Assembly (NCBI RefSeq): GCF_900114645.1
Contig: NZ_FOTR01000009.1
Span: 152,221-216,220, forward strand
Origin: Gracilibacillus orientalis
GTDB taxonomy: Bacteria > Bacillota > Bacilli > Bacillales > Amphibacillaceae
DNA: 64,000 nt
Reading direction: 5' to 3'
A program made the position numbers and the translations under genes. Position 1 is the first letter of the stretch; every line of letters starts with the position of its first letter. The notes beneath the pieces are model-generated. The model worked only from the letters and a program-made list of their open reading frames with translations, had not been told where the DNA came from and searched no databases. Shown piece by piece: positions 38,668 through 48,282 of the stretch.

Positions 38668-39177
38668 TTAAGAAAAACCGGGAAAGTAAGGTGACCCCGA
38701 AAAGTTAGAAATGATGAAATGTTTTCATCTGCTACGGCAACCGCTTCGGCTGACGGTTCGCTTTCCGGGGGCATGCTCTTCAGCTAACTTTGAAAAGAAA
38801 AACGCTTTTCAAAGTGGATCTTCAGAACACGCTAATTCCCCAGGAGTCGAAACGGTCGGCCTGCTCTATTGTTATGTTCTACAACTTATTATATAGCATC
38901 ATTTTTGCGTTTACTGCATCATGTAGAACCCTATTTTCTATCGCTATAAAAAGCCAACATATTAGCTGTCACCATAGGTGTAGAGCCTATCCTTAAAGCG
39001 TAGGAAAAATGCGAAGACTCACGGCGCTAGAATGCATGAGCTGAAGATCCATTTTATTTTAAAAAATTAGCTGAAGCCATGCCCGCGGAAAGCGAAGCAT
39101 TTTTCCGGAGCTGTGCCCAGCACTCTATACATTTCAAAACGCTGTTATACCAAGGATTTTATACTTTCTTTAATTAC
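38668..39177. repeat. Dispersed intergenic repeat A, copy 3 (longest)
   Basis: About 510 bp, closely matching copy 1 but with an extra segment of roughly 95 bp near 39000-39095 (starting TAGGAAAAATGCGAAGACTC and ending GCCCGCGGAAAGCG). Copy 1 lacks exactly this stretch, with AAAGCG at both edges. It fills the gap between the iclR promoter and the GH42 terminator; no gene is visible. Confidence 0.85.
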
Positions 39178-39178
39178 T

Positions 39179-39216
39179 TAAAAAGGGTATTCCTCATCTA
39201 GGAATACCCTTTTTTC
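39179..39216 (-). terminator. Terminator of the galactan operon
   Basis: AAAAGGGTATTCCT and AGGAATACCCTTTT, a 14-bp perfect stem with a 5-nt loop, T-run on the minus strand just after the GH42 stop. Confidence 0.88.
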
Positions 39217-39220
39217 ACGT

Positions 39221-41272
39221 TTATTTTTTTAATACTTTGACATCGAATCCAGTTAATGAAACAAGTTCTGATACTTCACTTTCTGTTATTAAATCTTGAT
39301 AGGTTTGACCGATTAGCTTAATATCTTTTGGCTCATTCGAAAAGTTCATTAAAAACAAAAATTCATTTTCGCCATCTGTACGGACTTGTGCACTGACGTC
39401 TTTTGGTAATAAACCACCTGTTGCCCGTTTCAATGATAGCTGATCTGCTAACTTTTCAAAAAAGGCTTGATGGAACGCCTGATCATTTCTGGAGGCGATA
39501 TAATAAGCTTTTCCATCACCATAGTGATTAACTGTTAATGCAGGTCTGCCCGCATAAAAGTCACTTCCATATTGTGCTAAAGCTTGTGCACCTTCTAAAT
39601 GGATCAGGTCACACAATTCTTTTGCATCATATTCACTACGTAAGCCTAACTCATTATTGCCTACTACTTTGATACGATTTGTTTCGCCATCATATAAGCT
39701 GTCGATTTCTTCTGACCAGATTCCTAACGTCTTACGCAGTGGTCCAGGGAATCCACCAAGGAAACAAAGGTCATTGTCATCAACAATCCCAGACCAGTAT
39801 GTTGTGACGAAAGTCCCGCCATTTCGGACAAATTTATCAATATTTTCGCCAACTCCAGGTCTCACCATATAAAGCATCGGCGCAACCACTAATTTATATT
39901 TGGAAAGGTCTTTTTCAGAATCAATAACATCAACGGCAATACCTTGCTCCCAAAATGCCTGATAGTGCTCTGTAACTGTACGCTCATAATGAACACCAGC
40001 ATTACGCGGTCCTTGGGCATCTTTTACTGCCCAGCGATTTTCGGTATCAAAAATAATCGCCACTTCTGCGTCAACCGTTGTTCCTACTACTTCATCTAAT
40101 TTAGCTAAACCTTCGCCAAGCTCTGTGACCTCTTGGAAGACACGTGTATGCTCATGCCCTGCATGGTCGACAACCGCACCATGAAATTTCTCACTGGAAC
40201 CACGACTTTTACGCCATTGGAAGTATTGTACAGAGTCAGAGCCATGCGCTACCGCTTGTAGAGATGATAATACATGCATCCCCGGCTTTTTCAGTTTACT
40301 GATTGGCTGCCAATTCGTTAAACTCGGCGTACTTTCCATTAGTAAAAATGGCTTACCATCTTTTAAAGAACGGAACCAGTCATGATTCATCGCCGTATAA
40401 GCGGCAAGATAGGAGTCATCTTGTTGATCATGCCATGTCGGATACGAATCCCATGAAATCACATCTATGTCATCAGAAAATTTCGCATAGTTTAATCCTT
40501 CAAACGTTTCCATGAAGTTTGCTATTGCCGGCATATCTGGTTTAACTGCTTTTAACGGTTTCACCTCATGACGATAAAAATCTAATGTTTGATCGGTGAC
40601 AAAACGTTTCCAATCCAGGTTTTGTCCATGAACCATTGTTTCTCCGTGTGGTGCAGGAGATTCAACTTGAGTCCAGCTCGAATACGTATGACTCCAAAAC
40701 GTTGTCCACCACGCAGCATTTAGTGCATCTAATGTTTGATATTTTGTCTTTAACCATCCACGAAATGCTTCTTGGCAGTAATCACAATGGCACTCACCAC
40801 CATATTCATTAGACACATGCCAACCAATAACTGCTGGGTGATCGGCATAACGTTCAGCTAATTTACTATTCATAATCTCTACTTTTTCACGATATACAGG
40901 CGATGTGAAGCAGTGATTATGGCGCATACCGTGCAGATTACGTACACGGTTTGCCCCTACTCGTAATACTTCCGGATACTTTTCAGACATCCACGCCGGC
41001 CTTGCTCCACTTGGAGTTGCCAGAAAAGCATAAATGCCATTTTCATGAAAAGTATCAAGCAATTTATCCATCCACTCAAATGTAAATGTCCCTTCCTCCG
41101 GCTCTAATTTTGCCCAAGAAAAGATGCCGACTGACATCACATTACAATTCGCAAGCTTCATTAAACGGATATCTTCTGCTAAAACTTCCGGATACTTCTC
41201 CCATTGCTCCGGATTATAATCTGCCCCATGTAGCATTTTTGGTATTTGTTCACTTACTGGCTCGAATTTCAT
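39221..41272 (-). CDS. ganA: Beta-galactosidase, GH42
   Basis: 683 aa, usual GH42 length. Hydrolyses galacto-oligosaccharides, typically beta-1,4-galactobiose from galactan. N-terminal catalytic barrel: HGADYNPEQWEK, FSWAKLEPEEG, acid/base Glu in GWHVSNEYGGE, zinc cysteines in CHCDYCQEAF, nucleophile Glu in FLLMESTPSLTNWQ. A trimerisation domain (about 395-605) and C-terminal beta domain follow. No signal peptide. It lies 4 nt after the GH53 stop and is the last gene of the galactan operon. Confidence 0.95.
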   Translation of the reverse strand: MKFEPVSEQIPKMLHGADYNPEQWEKYPEVLAEDIRLMKLANCNVMSVGIFSWAKLEPEEGTFTFEWMDKLLDTFHENGIYAFLATPSGARPAWMSEKYPEVLRVGANRVRNLHGMRHNHCFTSPVYREKVEIMNSKLAERYADHPAVIGWHVSNEYGGECHCDYCQEAFRGWLKTKYQTLDALNAAWWTTFWSHTYSSWTQVESPAPHGETMVHGQNLDWKRFVTDQTLDFYRHEVKPLKAVKPDMPAIANFMETFEGLNYAKFSDDIDVISWDSYPTWHDQQDDSYLAAYTAMNHDWFRSLKDGKPFLLMESTPSLTNWQPISKLKKPGMHVLSSLQAVAHGSDSVQYFQWRKSRGSSEKFHGAVVDHAGHEHTRVFQEVTELGEGLAKLDEVVGTTVDAEVAIIFDTENRWAVKDAQGPRNAGVHYERTVTEHYQAFWEQGIAVDVIDSEKDLSKYKLVVAPMLYMVRPGVGENIDKFVRNGGTFVTTYWSGIVDDNDLCFLGGFPGPLRKTLGIWSEEIDSLYDGETNRIKVVGNNELGLRSEYDAKELCDLIHLEGAQALAQYGSDFYAGRPALTVNHYGDGKAYYIASRNDQAFHQAFFEKLADQLSLKRATGGLLPKDVSAQVRTDGENEFLFLMNFSNEPKDIKLIGQTYQDLITESEVSELVSLTGFDVKVLKK

Positions 41273-41276
41273 GTTA

Positions 41277-42359
41277 TCACCTATCTTCCTCTGTGTTAGT
41301 ACTTTCTTGAAAGGCTTCCAATCCTGTTAATTTGTTTCCTTCATAATCAAATAAGGTTAAATGAGACCAGTTATTTTCATGGCCGACTGACCATTCCTGT
41401 TTGGAAGGAATCCAACAAGGCTCCCAATAATAAATTCCTTTACCAAAATTGTCTGGCGTTTGCTTCACTGTTTCGATTAACTTCTCCAAATAAGCTTTTT
41501 GACCCTCGGGCGTGGCTGGATATCCCGGTACAAGATGTTCCCGGAAATCCGGTGCATCATCTACCTCCGGAATCTCACCTGGCACAATCCACGGATAGGC
41601 AACTTCCACCACTATTATTTCTTTCTGATAACGAGTTGCGACATCTTCCATATTTGCTTCAAAATCCTCGTAAGGACCATGCCACCAAGGGTAATAGGAC
41701 AGACCGATCACATCATAATCAAGCTGATATATTGCCATTTGATCGTAGAATTTGCGCGAGCCTGGATTATCTCCCCCTCGGTCAATATGAATCATTGTTT
41801 TTATTTGATCAGCTTCTGTTGTCACAGCTTTCACACCATCAAGTCCCGCTTTTATAAGCGGAATAATACCGTCCCAAATTTCAACTTCCCCGATATTCTC
41901 TTCTTTATATATCTTGCCTTCTTCCCACAACATGCCATTCGTGATTTCATTACCAATCTGAACCATGTCTGGTAATACATCTTCTGATTTAAATGCTTCG
42001 ATCACTTCTTTGGTATAACTGTATACTGCTTCAACAAGCTCGTCAAAACTTAGATTCTCCCAGGCTATCGGTTTTGTCTGTTTACCCGGATCTGCCCAAT
42101 AGTCGGAATAATGGAAGTCTAACAAAAAATCCATGTTGTAGGCTTTGATTCTTTTTGCCATCTTTAACGTTCTATCTAAATTACAATATCCCCCAGTGGG
42201 TGTATGCCATAATCGTAAACGAACAGCATTAACTCCGGCGCGATGTAATATTTTTATCACATCATCTGCTTTACCATCTTCATAATACTGACCGCCTTCT
42301 GTCTCAACTTCATCGACAAATGACAAATCGACACCCTTTATAAAATCTTTCTGTGTCAT
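41277..42359 (-). CDS. ganB: Arabinogalactan endo-beta-1,4-galactanase, GH53, without signal peptide
   Basis: 360 aa. GH53 signatures: FIKGVDLSFVDEVE, NAVRLRLWHTPTGGYC, DFHYSDYWADPGKQ, acid/base Glu in VQIGNEITNGMLW, nucleophile Glu in IIVVEVAYPW. It cuts beta-1,4-galactan chains. B. subtilis GanB is secreted, but this protein starts MTQKDFIKGVDLSFVDEVE straight at the domain and no in-frame upstream codons encode a signal peptide, so it should work in the cytoplasm on imported oligomers. GGGGGA precedes the ATG at 42359. Confidence 0.93.
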   Translation of the reverse strand: MTQKDFIKGVDLSFVDEVETEGGQYYEDGKADDVIKILHRAGVNAVRLRLWHTPTGGYCNLDRTLKMAKRIKAYNMDFLLDFHYSDYWADPGKQTKPIAWENLSFDELVEAVYSYTKEVIEAFKSEDVLPDMVQIGNEITNGMLWEEGKIYKEENIGEVEIWDGIIPLIKAGLDGVKAVTTEADQIKTMIHIDRGGDNPGSRKFYDQMAIYQLDYDVIGLSYYPWWHGPYEDFEANMEDVATRYQKEIIVVEVAYPWIVPGEIPEVDDAPDFREHLVPGYPATPEGQKAYLEKLIETVKQTPDNFGKGIYYWEPCWIPSKQEWSVGHENNWSHLTLFDYEGNKLTGLEAFQESTNTEEDR

Positions 42360-42383
42360 ATATAAATCCCCCAAAATTGTTCA

Positions 42384-43226
42384 TTATCCTTTCGTTCCAC
42401 CTGCTGTTAAACCTGATATCAAATAACGCTGTAAAAATAAATAGACAACCGCTACTGGTATCGCAATTAAAATGGCACCAGCTGTAAATCTTGTAAAGTT
42501 ATTAGAGAATTGATCATTAATAAAGTTGAATAACCCTAATGCAATTGTATAATTCTCCGGACTGTTTAATACAATGGACGGTAAAATAAAATCAAATAGT
42601 GGTGTCATAAAGTTGAATAATGCAACAACGGCAAGAATCGGTTTCGCCAGTGGCAGCACAATTCGCCAAAATACAGTAAAGTGACCTGCTCCATCAATAC
42701 GAGCCGCTTCATCTAATTCTCTCGGGATCGTGTCTAAGTACCCTTTAACAAGCCAAGCGTTAAAAGGAATCTGACTTCCAACATAAATCAGAATTAGGCC
42801 TGTTAACGAATCTAGTAATCCTACCAAGTGTAAGAAAATATACAAAGCTACCATTGCCATCATTACAGGGAACATTTGCAAGATTAAGAATGTATATAAG
42901 GCAGATGTTCTCCCAGCGAATTTATATCTGGAAAATGAAAATGCGACAACCGACGTGATAATGACAGAGAACAAGGCTGCACAGCCTGAAACAATCATAC
43001 TGTTCTTATACCATGTTACATAATTACTTCTTGGGTCGGTAAACAACCATTTGTAATGCTCTAATGACCAGTTTTCTGGAATAATAGATGAGGAGTAAAG
43101 ACTTTGTCCAGGGTTTAATGACATTCCAATAGCCCAAACAATCGGGTAAAGGATAATAACTGTCATAAACGCAAAAATAGCATATATTCCTGTTAACTCC
43201 AGTGCTGACCTTAATTTTGGACTCAT
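42384..43226 (-). CDS. ganQ: Galacto-oligosaccharide ABC transporter permease, MalG type
   Basis: 280 aa with six membrane segments. The ATPase-docking EAA loop reads ELDEAARIDGAGHFTVFWRI followed by PLAKPI. Ends in the MalG-like QRYLISGLTAGGTKG. Its ATG shares one base with the ganP stop (TAATG), so the two permeases are coupled. It forms the channel with GanP; no ATPase gene is in the operon, so a shared MsmX-type ATPase elsewhere is expected. Confidence 0.92.
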   Translation of the reverse strand: MSPKLRSALELTGIYAIFAFMTVIILYPIVWAIGMSLNPGQSLYSSSIIPENWSLEHYKWLFTDPRSNYVTWYKNSMIVSGCAALFSVIITSVVAFSFSRYKFAGRTSALYTFLILQMFPVMMAMVALYIFLHLVGLLDSLTGLILIYVGSQIPFNAWLVKGYLDTIPRELDEAARIDGAGHFTVFWRIVLPLAKPILAVVALFNFMTPLFDFILPSIVLNSPENYTIALGLFNFINDQFSNNFTRFTAGAILIAIPVAVVYLFLQRYLISGLTAGGTKG

Positions 43227-44539
43227 TAGATGTTCCCCTCCTCTTTAAATGAGTTTGTACGTCTGAATTGGAAGAAGGCAAATATCGAAACAATTAAACC
43301 AATAATTAAGGATATCGCTGCAGCCATGCTGTAATTGTTCGTATCAAAGGTTAATTTATATACCCATGAAATCAAGATATCTGTACCACCTGCATTTTGC
43401 CCTTGAACTGCTGGTCCACCTTCATTAAAGAGATAAATAATATTAAAATTATTAAAATTAGTCGTATATTGAATAATTAACAATGGCGCCGTTGCAAATA
43501 GTACGTGTGGCAAGGTAATGTTTCTGAATTTCTGCCAACGTGTTGCCCCATCTACTTCGGCTGCTTCATACCATTCAGACGAAACACTCTGAAGCACCCC
43601 TGAAAACAGTGCGAATACGAATGGATATCCTAACCACGTTTGGATCATAATCAATACAATCTTAGTGTAGGTTGGATCTGTTAACCACGGCAGCCCGTCC
43701 CCGCCAATCAACGGTATAATAATATCTCGGTTGATCGCACCAAATTCATCATTAAACATTGCTGCAAAGATTAAAATTGAAACAAATCCTGGTACTGCCC
43801 ATGGTAAAATTAGGATCGTACGTATAGTTTTCTTGAATTTCACACGCTTGTCATTCACTAAAACAGCTAAAACCAAGCCAACAACGATCTGGAAGGAAGT
43901 AGCAACAAGAGTCCAGATGATCGTCCAACTAAATACACTAATAAACGTATCCTGCCAAATTGGAATGGTTGCTAAGTCTTTAAAATTATTAAATCCGATC
44001 CACTCTACCAGATTTCGCGGTGGAGAATTATAAAGATCATAGTTTGTAAACGCTAAGGCAACCGCAAATAATAGTGGAAAAACAACTGTAAAAATTAACA
44101 ACACTAAACCAGGAGCTGTCATAATATACGGAAATGCTTTATCATACCCATTTCTTATAGCTTGTTTAAACGATGGCGGTTGCTTTCCATTGTTTAATAA
44201 GATTGCTTGCTTGTGCGCATCCCGTACATTAAATACATACAAGGTTACTGCGAAAGCTATTATAATTAAGGAAACAATTCCATATACGAGTAAATATATC
44301 GAGTGATCGACACCCGGGATCGTTCCTAGCGTCATAATTCCCCAAAGCCCTAACCAAAGAAAATCAAAAGTCGCTAGGATAAAGGCAATTTCCAATATAA
44401 TAAAAGAAATTCCCTTCATATAGCGCTTGTTATAGATTTGACCTAAACCTGCAAGTAAAATGGAGAGTACCATCGCTACATTTGGATTAAACTTTTTCTG
44501 ATTATTGGTTAGTTGCTTTTGTTCTTGATGTTGGGGCAT
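43226..44539 (-). CDS. ganP: Galacto-oligosaccharide ABC transporter permease, MalF type
   Basis: 437 aa. Longer than usual because of an extra N-terminal membrane region (about 20-125) before the core permease, as in B. subtilis GanP and MalF. EAA loop: WYEAAEVDGATRWQKFRNI followed by TLPHVLFA. The frame opens with GTG at 44548 inside the AGAGGTGG ribosome site, so the ATG at 44539 is chosen. It follows the binding-protein gene after a 71-bp gap that contains a strong hairpin. Confidence 0.92.
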   Translation of the reverse strand: MPQHQEQKQLTNNQKKFNPNVAMVLSILLAGLGQIYNKRYMKGISFIILEIAFILATFDFLWLGLWGIMTLGTIPGVDHSIYLLVYGIVSLIIIAFAVTLYVFNVRDAHKQAILLNNGKQPPSFKQAIRNGYDKAFPYIMTAPGLVLLIFTVVFPLLFAVALAFTNYDLYNSPPRNLVEWIGFNNFKDLATIPIWQDTFISVFSWTIIWTLVATSFQIVVGLVLAVLVNDKRVKFKKTIRTILILPWAVPGFVSILIFAAMFNDEFGAINRDIIIPLIGGDGLPWLTDPTYTKIVLIMIQTWLGYPFVFALFSGVLQSVSSEWYEAAEVDGATRWQKFRNITLPHVLFATAPLLIIQYTTNFNNFNIIYLFNEGGPAVQGQNAGGTDILISWVYKLTFDTNNYSMAAAISLIIGLIVSIFAFFQFRRTNSFKEEGNI

Positions 44540-44573
44540 AGATACCACCTCTTTCTAAAATAAGTACTAAATG

Positions 44574-44603
44574 GAGAGTGGAAAAGTTGAACTTTTCCAC
44601 TCT
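44574..44603 (-). other. Intercistronic hairpin between binding protein and permeases
   Basis: AGAGTGGAAAAGTT and its complement form a 14-bp perfect stem with almost no loop. On the minus strand no T-run follows, so it is more likely a partial block or 3' stabiliser that keeps binding-protein mRNA above permease mRNA. Confidence 0.6.
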
Positions 44604-44610
44604 AAGTAGT

Positions 44611-45912
44611 TTATTCATCGGCTGATGAACCACCAGATACATCAATATTATCTTTAATATTTTGAACAGTGTCTGTTACCGCTTCTTCGACATCTGCACC
44701 GTTATTAATCAGTTCAATCGCAATATCCATATCCCAAACTTGAGCCATTTGTGGGATATTAGGCATTGGAGTACCATTTGGCACTTGTTCTGTATATCCT
44801 TTATACAGTGGATCATCTACTGCATCGAGAATTTCTGGTCTTGGTGGTAATTCACCAGTTACATCAAAGTAAGTTTGAGAATTTTCGTCGTTCGTCATAA
44901 ATTTAGCTAAATCTTCTGCCCATTTCGGGTGATCACTATAATAGGACACTAACCATGATTTTACCCCGATAAAGGATGGAGCAATTTCACCATTCATGGA
45001 TGGAAGTGGTGCTGTTGCAACATCATCACCAAGTGCTTCTTTATAAATTGGCATATTCCAAGGTCCACTAAATACCATACCAACCTTACCTTCAACAAAC
45101 AGACCATCTAATACGTCTACTGTTAATGTCTTTGGAATTAAGCCCTCGTTAATAAATTCTTGATATTTGGATAAACCTTCAATTGACCCCTCATTATCTA
45201 AGCCAATATCAGTTGGATCATATACACCATCTTCTTCACCAAATACATACCCATCATAAGCATTCATAAATGAGTACAAATAATAAAATTCTGGTGATAC
45301 TAAAAAGCCATATTTATCATTGCTGGCGTCCGTTACTTCTTTGGACATTTCCATTACCTCATCAATAGTTTCTGGAGCACTATCAACAATACTTTTATTG
45401 TAAAAAGCGAAATATGTTTCTACTGCTACTGGAGTACCGTAAACATCTCCATCATAGGTAAATGCGTCAATTGCAACGTCTGTAAACCCATTCATTTCTT
45501 CCTCCGAATAATCGATCGGCATTGCTAAACCTTGAGCGATAACATCACCTAAACGATCTTGAGGCTGGAAGAATAAATCCGGACCGTCACCAGTAGGACC
45601 AGCTAATGCTAATTCTTCTACCTGATCAGGCATCGGAACCCTCCGGTAAGAAATTTCAATCCCTGTTTCTTCAGTATATTTCTCAAACAGTTCTACTGAA
45701 ATATCTTCAGCAATATCTTCATCATTAATCCATACTACTAGCTCTTCTGGCTTATCTGTCTCTTCTGTACCTTCTGCTTCTTCTGTTCCGTCTGATCCTT
45801 CGTCATTACCGGTAGCTTCTTCGGCACCTTCACGCTCTGGAGCACATGCTGCAAGTAAAAGTATGAATCCTACCATCAATAACAAACCCCATAAAGTTTT
45901 CTTTTTAAACAA
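44611..45912 (-). CDS. ganS: Galacto-oligosaccharide-binding lipoprotein
   Basis: 433 aa extracellular solute-binding protein family 1. Lipoprotein signal with lipobox LLAAC (Cys23) and an acidic Glu/Thr-rich linker. MalE-like body: ELVVWINDEDI, DLFFQPQDRLGDVIAQGL, a conserved TPVAVETYFAFYNKSI and GKVGMVFSGPWNMPIYK. Delivers imported oligosaccharides to GanPQ. First gene of ganS-ganP-ganQ-ganB-ganA, with a cre-like site about 50 bp upstream. Confidence 0.92.
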   Translation of the reverse strand: MFKKKTLWGLLLMVGFILLLAACAPEREGAEEATGNDEGSDGTEEAEGTEETDKPEELVVWINDEDIAEDISVELFEKYTEETGIEISYRRVPMPDQVEELALAGPTGDGPDLFFQPQDRLGDVIAQGLAMPIDYSEEEMNGFTDVAIDAFTYDGDVYGTPVAVETYFAFYNKSIVDSAPETIDEVMEMSKEVTDASNDKYGFLVSPEFYYLYSFMNAYDGYVFGEEDGVYDPTDIGLDNEGSIEGLSKYQEFINEGLIPKTLTVDVLDGLFVEGKVGMVFSGPWNMPIYKEALGDDVATAPLPSMNGEIAPSFIGVKSWLVSYYSDHPKWAEDLAKFMTNDENSQTYFDVTGELPPRPEILDAVDDPLYKGYTEQVPNGTPMPNIPQMAQVWDMDIAIELINNGADVEEAVTDTVQNIKDNIDVSGGSSADE

Positions 45913-45961
45913 TTCATGACCTCCTTAATAAATTAACTTAATTATCTCTACAAACTTCATT

Positions 45962-45975
45962 ATAAAGCGATTTCA
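45962..45975. promoter_or_regulatory. cre-like site before the galactan operon
   Basis: ATAAAGCGATTTCA matches the cre consensus TGWAANCGNTNWCA at 12 of 14 positions. No GanR-type repressor gene adjoins the operon. Confidence 0.5.
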
Positions 45976-46092
45976 TCATGATTTATATATCAAATTATTC
46001 TATATTACTTTCAAATAATGAAACATGGACTTTAAAAGTTAGAGATTAGCTGTTATTTATTCACATATTATTTTAATCTTGGTTGTCATAAG

Positions 46093-46131
46093 TATAAAGT
46101 GAGGGTTTTACGAACGATTAGCACCGTGATA
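46093..46131. repeat. Dispersed intergenic repeat C, copy 4
   Basis: ATAAAGTGAG then GGTTTTACGAACGATTAGCAC, the two conserved blocks of family C with the middle CTTCCATC part missing. Confidence 0.7.
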
Positions 46132-46143
46132 TATACACAATAA

Positions 46144-46181
46144 TGGACAGCAGATGGATCTGTGGGATTCATCTACTGTCC
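46144..46181. terminator. Hairpin after the AlkC-type gene
   Basis: GGACAG-AGATG and CATCT-CTGTCC pair around a 12-nt loop, 18 bp after the stop codon. No clear T-run, so termination is uncertain. Confidence 0.45.
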
Positions 46182-46198
46182 ACGTTTCTACTTATAAC

Positions 46199-47281
46199 TC
46201 ATGTTTGCAATACAAACTCTGTACTAGCCTTTTCTTCTCCATTTACTACAATCGTTACTGTATGTACTCCACTATAGTGTTTTCTTGTTGATAGATCTTT
46301 CCATGCATGTTTCCTTAGGATGCTTACGGTTTCATCCGAATAATGTTTGTCAGAGAGTTTAAATATTTTCCTGTTTTGTTTTCCATTTGCCTTTACAAAA
46401 TCGATTGCATATTCAATTCTTAATTTGATGGGTTGAGTTGATTCATTTCTTATCTGAAAACTAAATTCCATCGTATCACCAAGCGAAAATTGCTCTTGTG
46501 ACAATACTAGATCTTCGACAGTAATCTCCTTAGCTGACACGTAGCCGAAAAGACGAAGTGCTTCGACATCTCCTTTTTTTAATAAACTACGACTTCCATG
46601 TTTCAGAATCCAGTCTGTGACGGAATCGTTACCGCTCCATTTATGTACAATTTGCTTCACTAATGCCGGATGATCTTTGGAGATATCATTCAGGTTATTC
46701 GCAACGCTTTTTTGTACATATTTAGAAGGATCTTGTTTCAATTCTTCTAATATTGGAATAATCTCACTCGGATCATTTTGGAATCTTTTCAAAGGTGCTG
46801 CCCATGGAAGTTTCGGTCGACACCCTTCACTTGCTAACCTTCTAACATGCTCATCTTCATGTCTGGACCAATCTAGCATTTGTTCCATCATTTTCGATGG
46901 ATTTTTAATAATAAACGGCCTTACTGCAAATTCGGAACTAGAATACTTGGTAAACTCCTCTAGTGCAGTCATTGAAGTATCCCAATATTCTATCCCATAC
47001 CTTTCGACGAAATCAGGAAAAAATAAATACTCGAACCCACGACACTGAGGTGCCATGTTCATTAACAATTGAACTGCTTCTTCATAGGACGGTGGAAAAG
47101 TCTCAAAAATGGCTATTGATATATGCCGCATCCTTTGCTTTAACTCAAGACCTTTCCAGTTTTCATCGAAGATAGTTTCGATAAATCTTGTTTTATCAAA
47201 TAATGGATAATGTGATTTTACCTTAGCAGTAAATCTTTCAAAAAACTCTGAGCTATACATATCTTTTAAAGGTGTGGACAT
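46199..47281 (-). CDS. AlkC-type DNA alkylation repair glycosylase with C-terminal Ig-like domain
   Basis: 360 aa. An all-helical ALK/HEAT repeat domain (about 1-245) has the family's SEGCRPKLPWAAPLKRF and DPSKYVQKSVANNLNDISKDHP, and ends ILKHGSRSLLKKGD. After it comes a beta-rich C-terminal domain (about 250-360), LSQEQFSLGDTMEFSFQIRN onward, resembling the Ig-like domain of AlkC proteins. AlkC enzymes remove bulky or positively charged alkylated bases such as 3-methyladenine. Cytoplasmic. Single gene between sugar operons; no link to them is evident. Confidence 0.85.
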   Translation of the reverse strand: MSTPLKDMYSSEFFERFTAKVKSHYPLFDKTRFIETIFDENWKGLELKQRMRHISIAIFETFPPSYEEAVQLLMNMAPQCRGFEYLFFPDFVERYGIEYWDTSMTALEEFTKYSSSEFAVRPFIIKNPSKMMEQMLDWSRHEDEHVRRLASEGCRPKLPWAAPLKRFQNDPSEIIPILEELKQDPSKYVQKSVANNLNDISKDHPALVKQIVHKWSGNDSVTDWILKHGSRSLLKKGDVEALRLFGYVSAKEITVEDLVLSQEQFSLGDTMEFSFQIRNESTQPIKLRIEYAIDFVKANGKQNRKIFKLSDKHYSDETVSILRKHAWKDLSTRKHYSGVHTVTIVVNGEEKASTEFVLQT

Positions 47282-47349
47282 GATTACAGTTTTCCTTTCG
47301 CTGTTTTATTGTATTGACACACTTCCATATTCCAACAAAACCCGCACCA

Positions 47350-48189
47350 TTATTGATGCAGGTTCCGATAAGTGGAAGGTGTGATACCTTCACGCTTTTT
47401 AAATGTTGTTACAAAGTGACTGACACCATTAAATCCAACTTGTTTGGCAATCTCTTTCAAAGACAAATCGGGTATAGTGATTAGAATACGTTTTGCTTCC
47501 CGAATACGCAATTGTACAAGGAAAGAATAGGGGCTAATACCAAATGTATCATGAAACATCGTATTTAAATGTTGAGAACTTACTTGTGCTTTTTCTGACA
47601 TTTCCAATAAACCTATGTCTTGTGGATAGACCTGCTCCAACCATTCAACAATACCTCTTATTTTTTCAAAAGATTGCAAGACAGACAGTTTGTTATTCAT
47701 TTGACCATATTTTTTCAAGTGCATTAAAAATTGATAGAGGTCAGCCGAAATTTCATGCGCTAAATGATGCGGATCCTGGTATTCTTCCAATTTACTGATA
47801 ATTTTCTCCATATGTCTGTTAAAAGAAATATTTTTATTCTCCTCATAGAAAGCAGAATAGTTCATATCTAATGCATTCAAAATCGGGGCTATCGCTGCTC
47901 CTGTAAAAGTAATATAATATGTTTCCCAATGGACATTTGCATCATGATCGGAGTAATATTTATGAGGTGTGTATGGCGTTAACAAAATGCCTTTGCCTGG
48001 TGGTATAGAAAAGGATTGATTTGCTAATTCAATGATCCCCTCTCCCTTCATCGTTTGTAACCAATGATAATAGGGATATCCTTCCGGTCGATTAAAATCC
48101 AGTTCATAAGGATTATAGCCAATACTTTCAATATATAAGGGTAGAGGGTTTTCAGAAACGGAAAAAGTAAATCGTTTTTTCTCAGCCAC
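47350..48189 (-). CDS. AraC-family transcriptional regulator
   Basis: 279 aa. N-terminal cupin-like sensing domain (about 10-165) and two C-terminal helix-turn-helix motifs: LEMSEKAQVSSQHLNTMFHD near 195-215 and LKEIAKQVGFNGVSHFVTTF near 245-265, the latter matching the AraC signature with KKREGITPSTYR. Typically an activator of sugar-use genes. It lies near the galactan operon, but its target cannot be read from sequence. No close operon partner. Confidence 0.88.
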   Translation of the reverse strand: MAEKKRFTFSVSENPLPLYIESIGYNPYELDFNRPEGYPYYHWLQTMKGEGIIELANQSFSIPPGKGILLTPYTPHKYYSDHDANVHWETYYITFTGAAIAPILNALDMNYSAFYEENKNISFNRHMEKIISKLEEYQDPHHLAHEISADLYQFLMHLKKYGQMNNKLSVLQSFEKIRGIVEWLEQVYPQDIGLLEMSEKAQVSSQHLNTMFHDTFGISPYSFLVQLRIREAKRILITIPDLSLKEIAKQVGFNGVSHFVTTFKKREGITPSTYRNLHQ

Positions 48190-48282
48190 ATTATCACAAC
48201 TTTCTTCATGTATAGTTCTTTATACCTGCTATTATACTATAAACTGATACTCAAAAATCCCCAAAGTTTTAGATACACCTTT

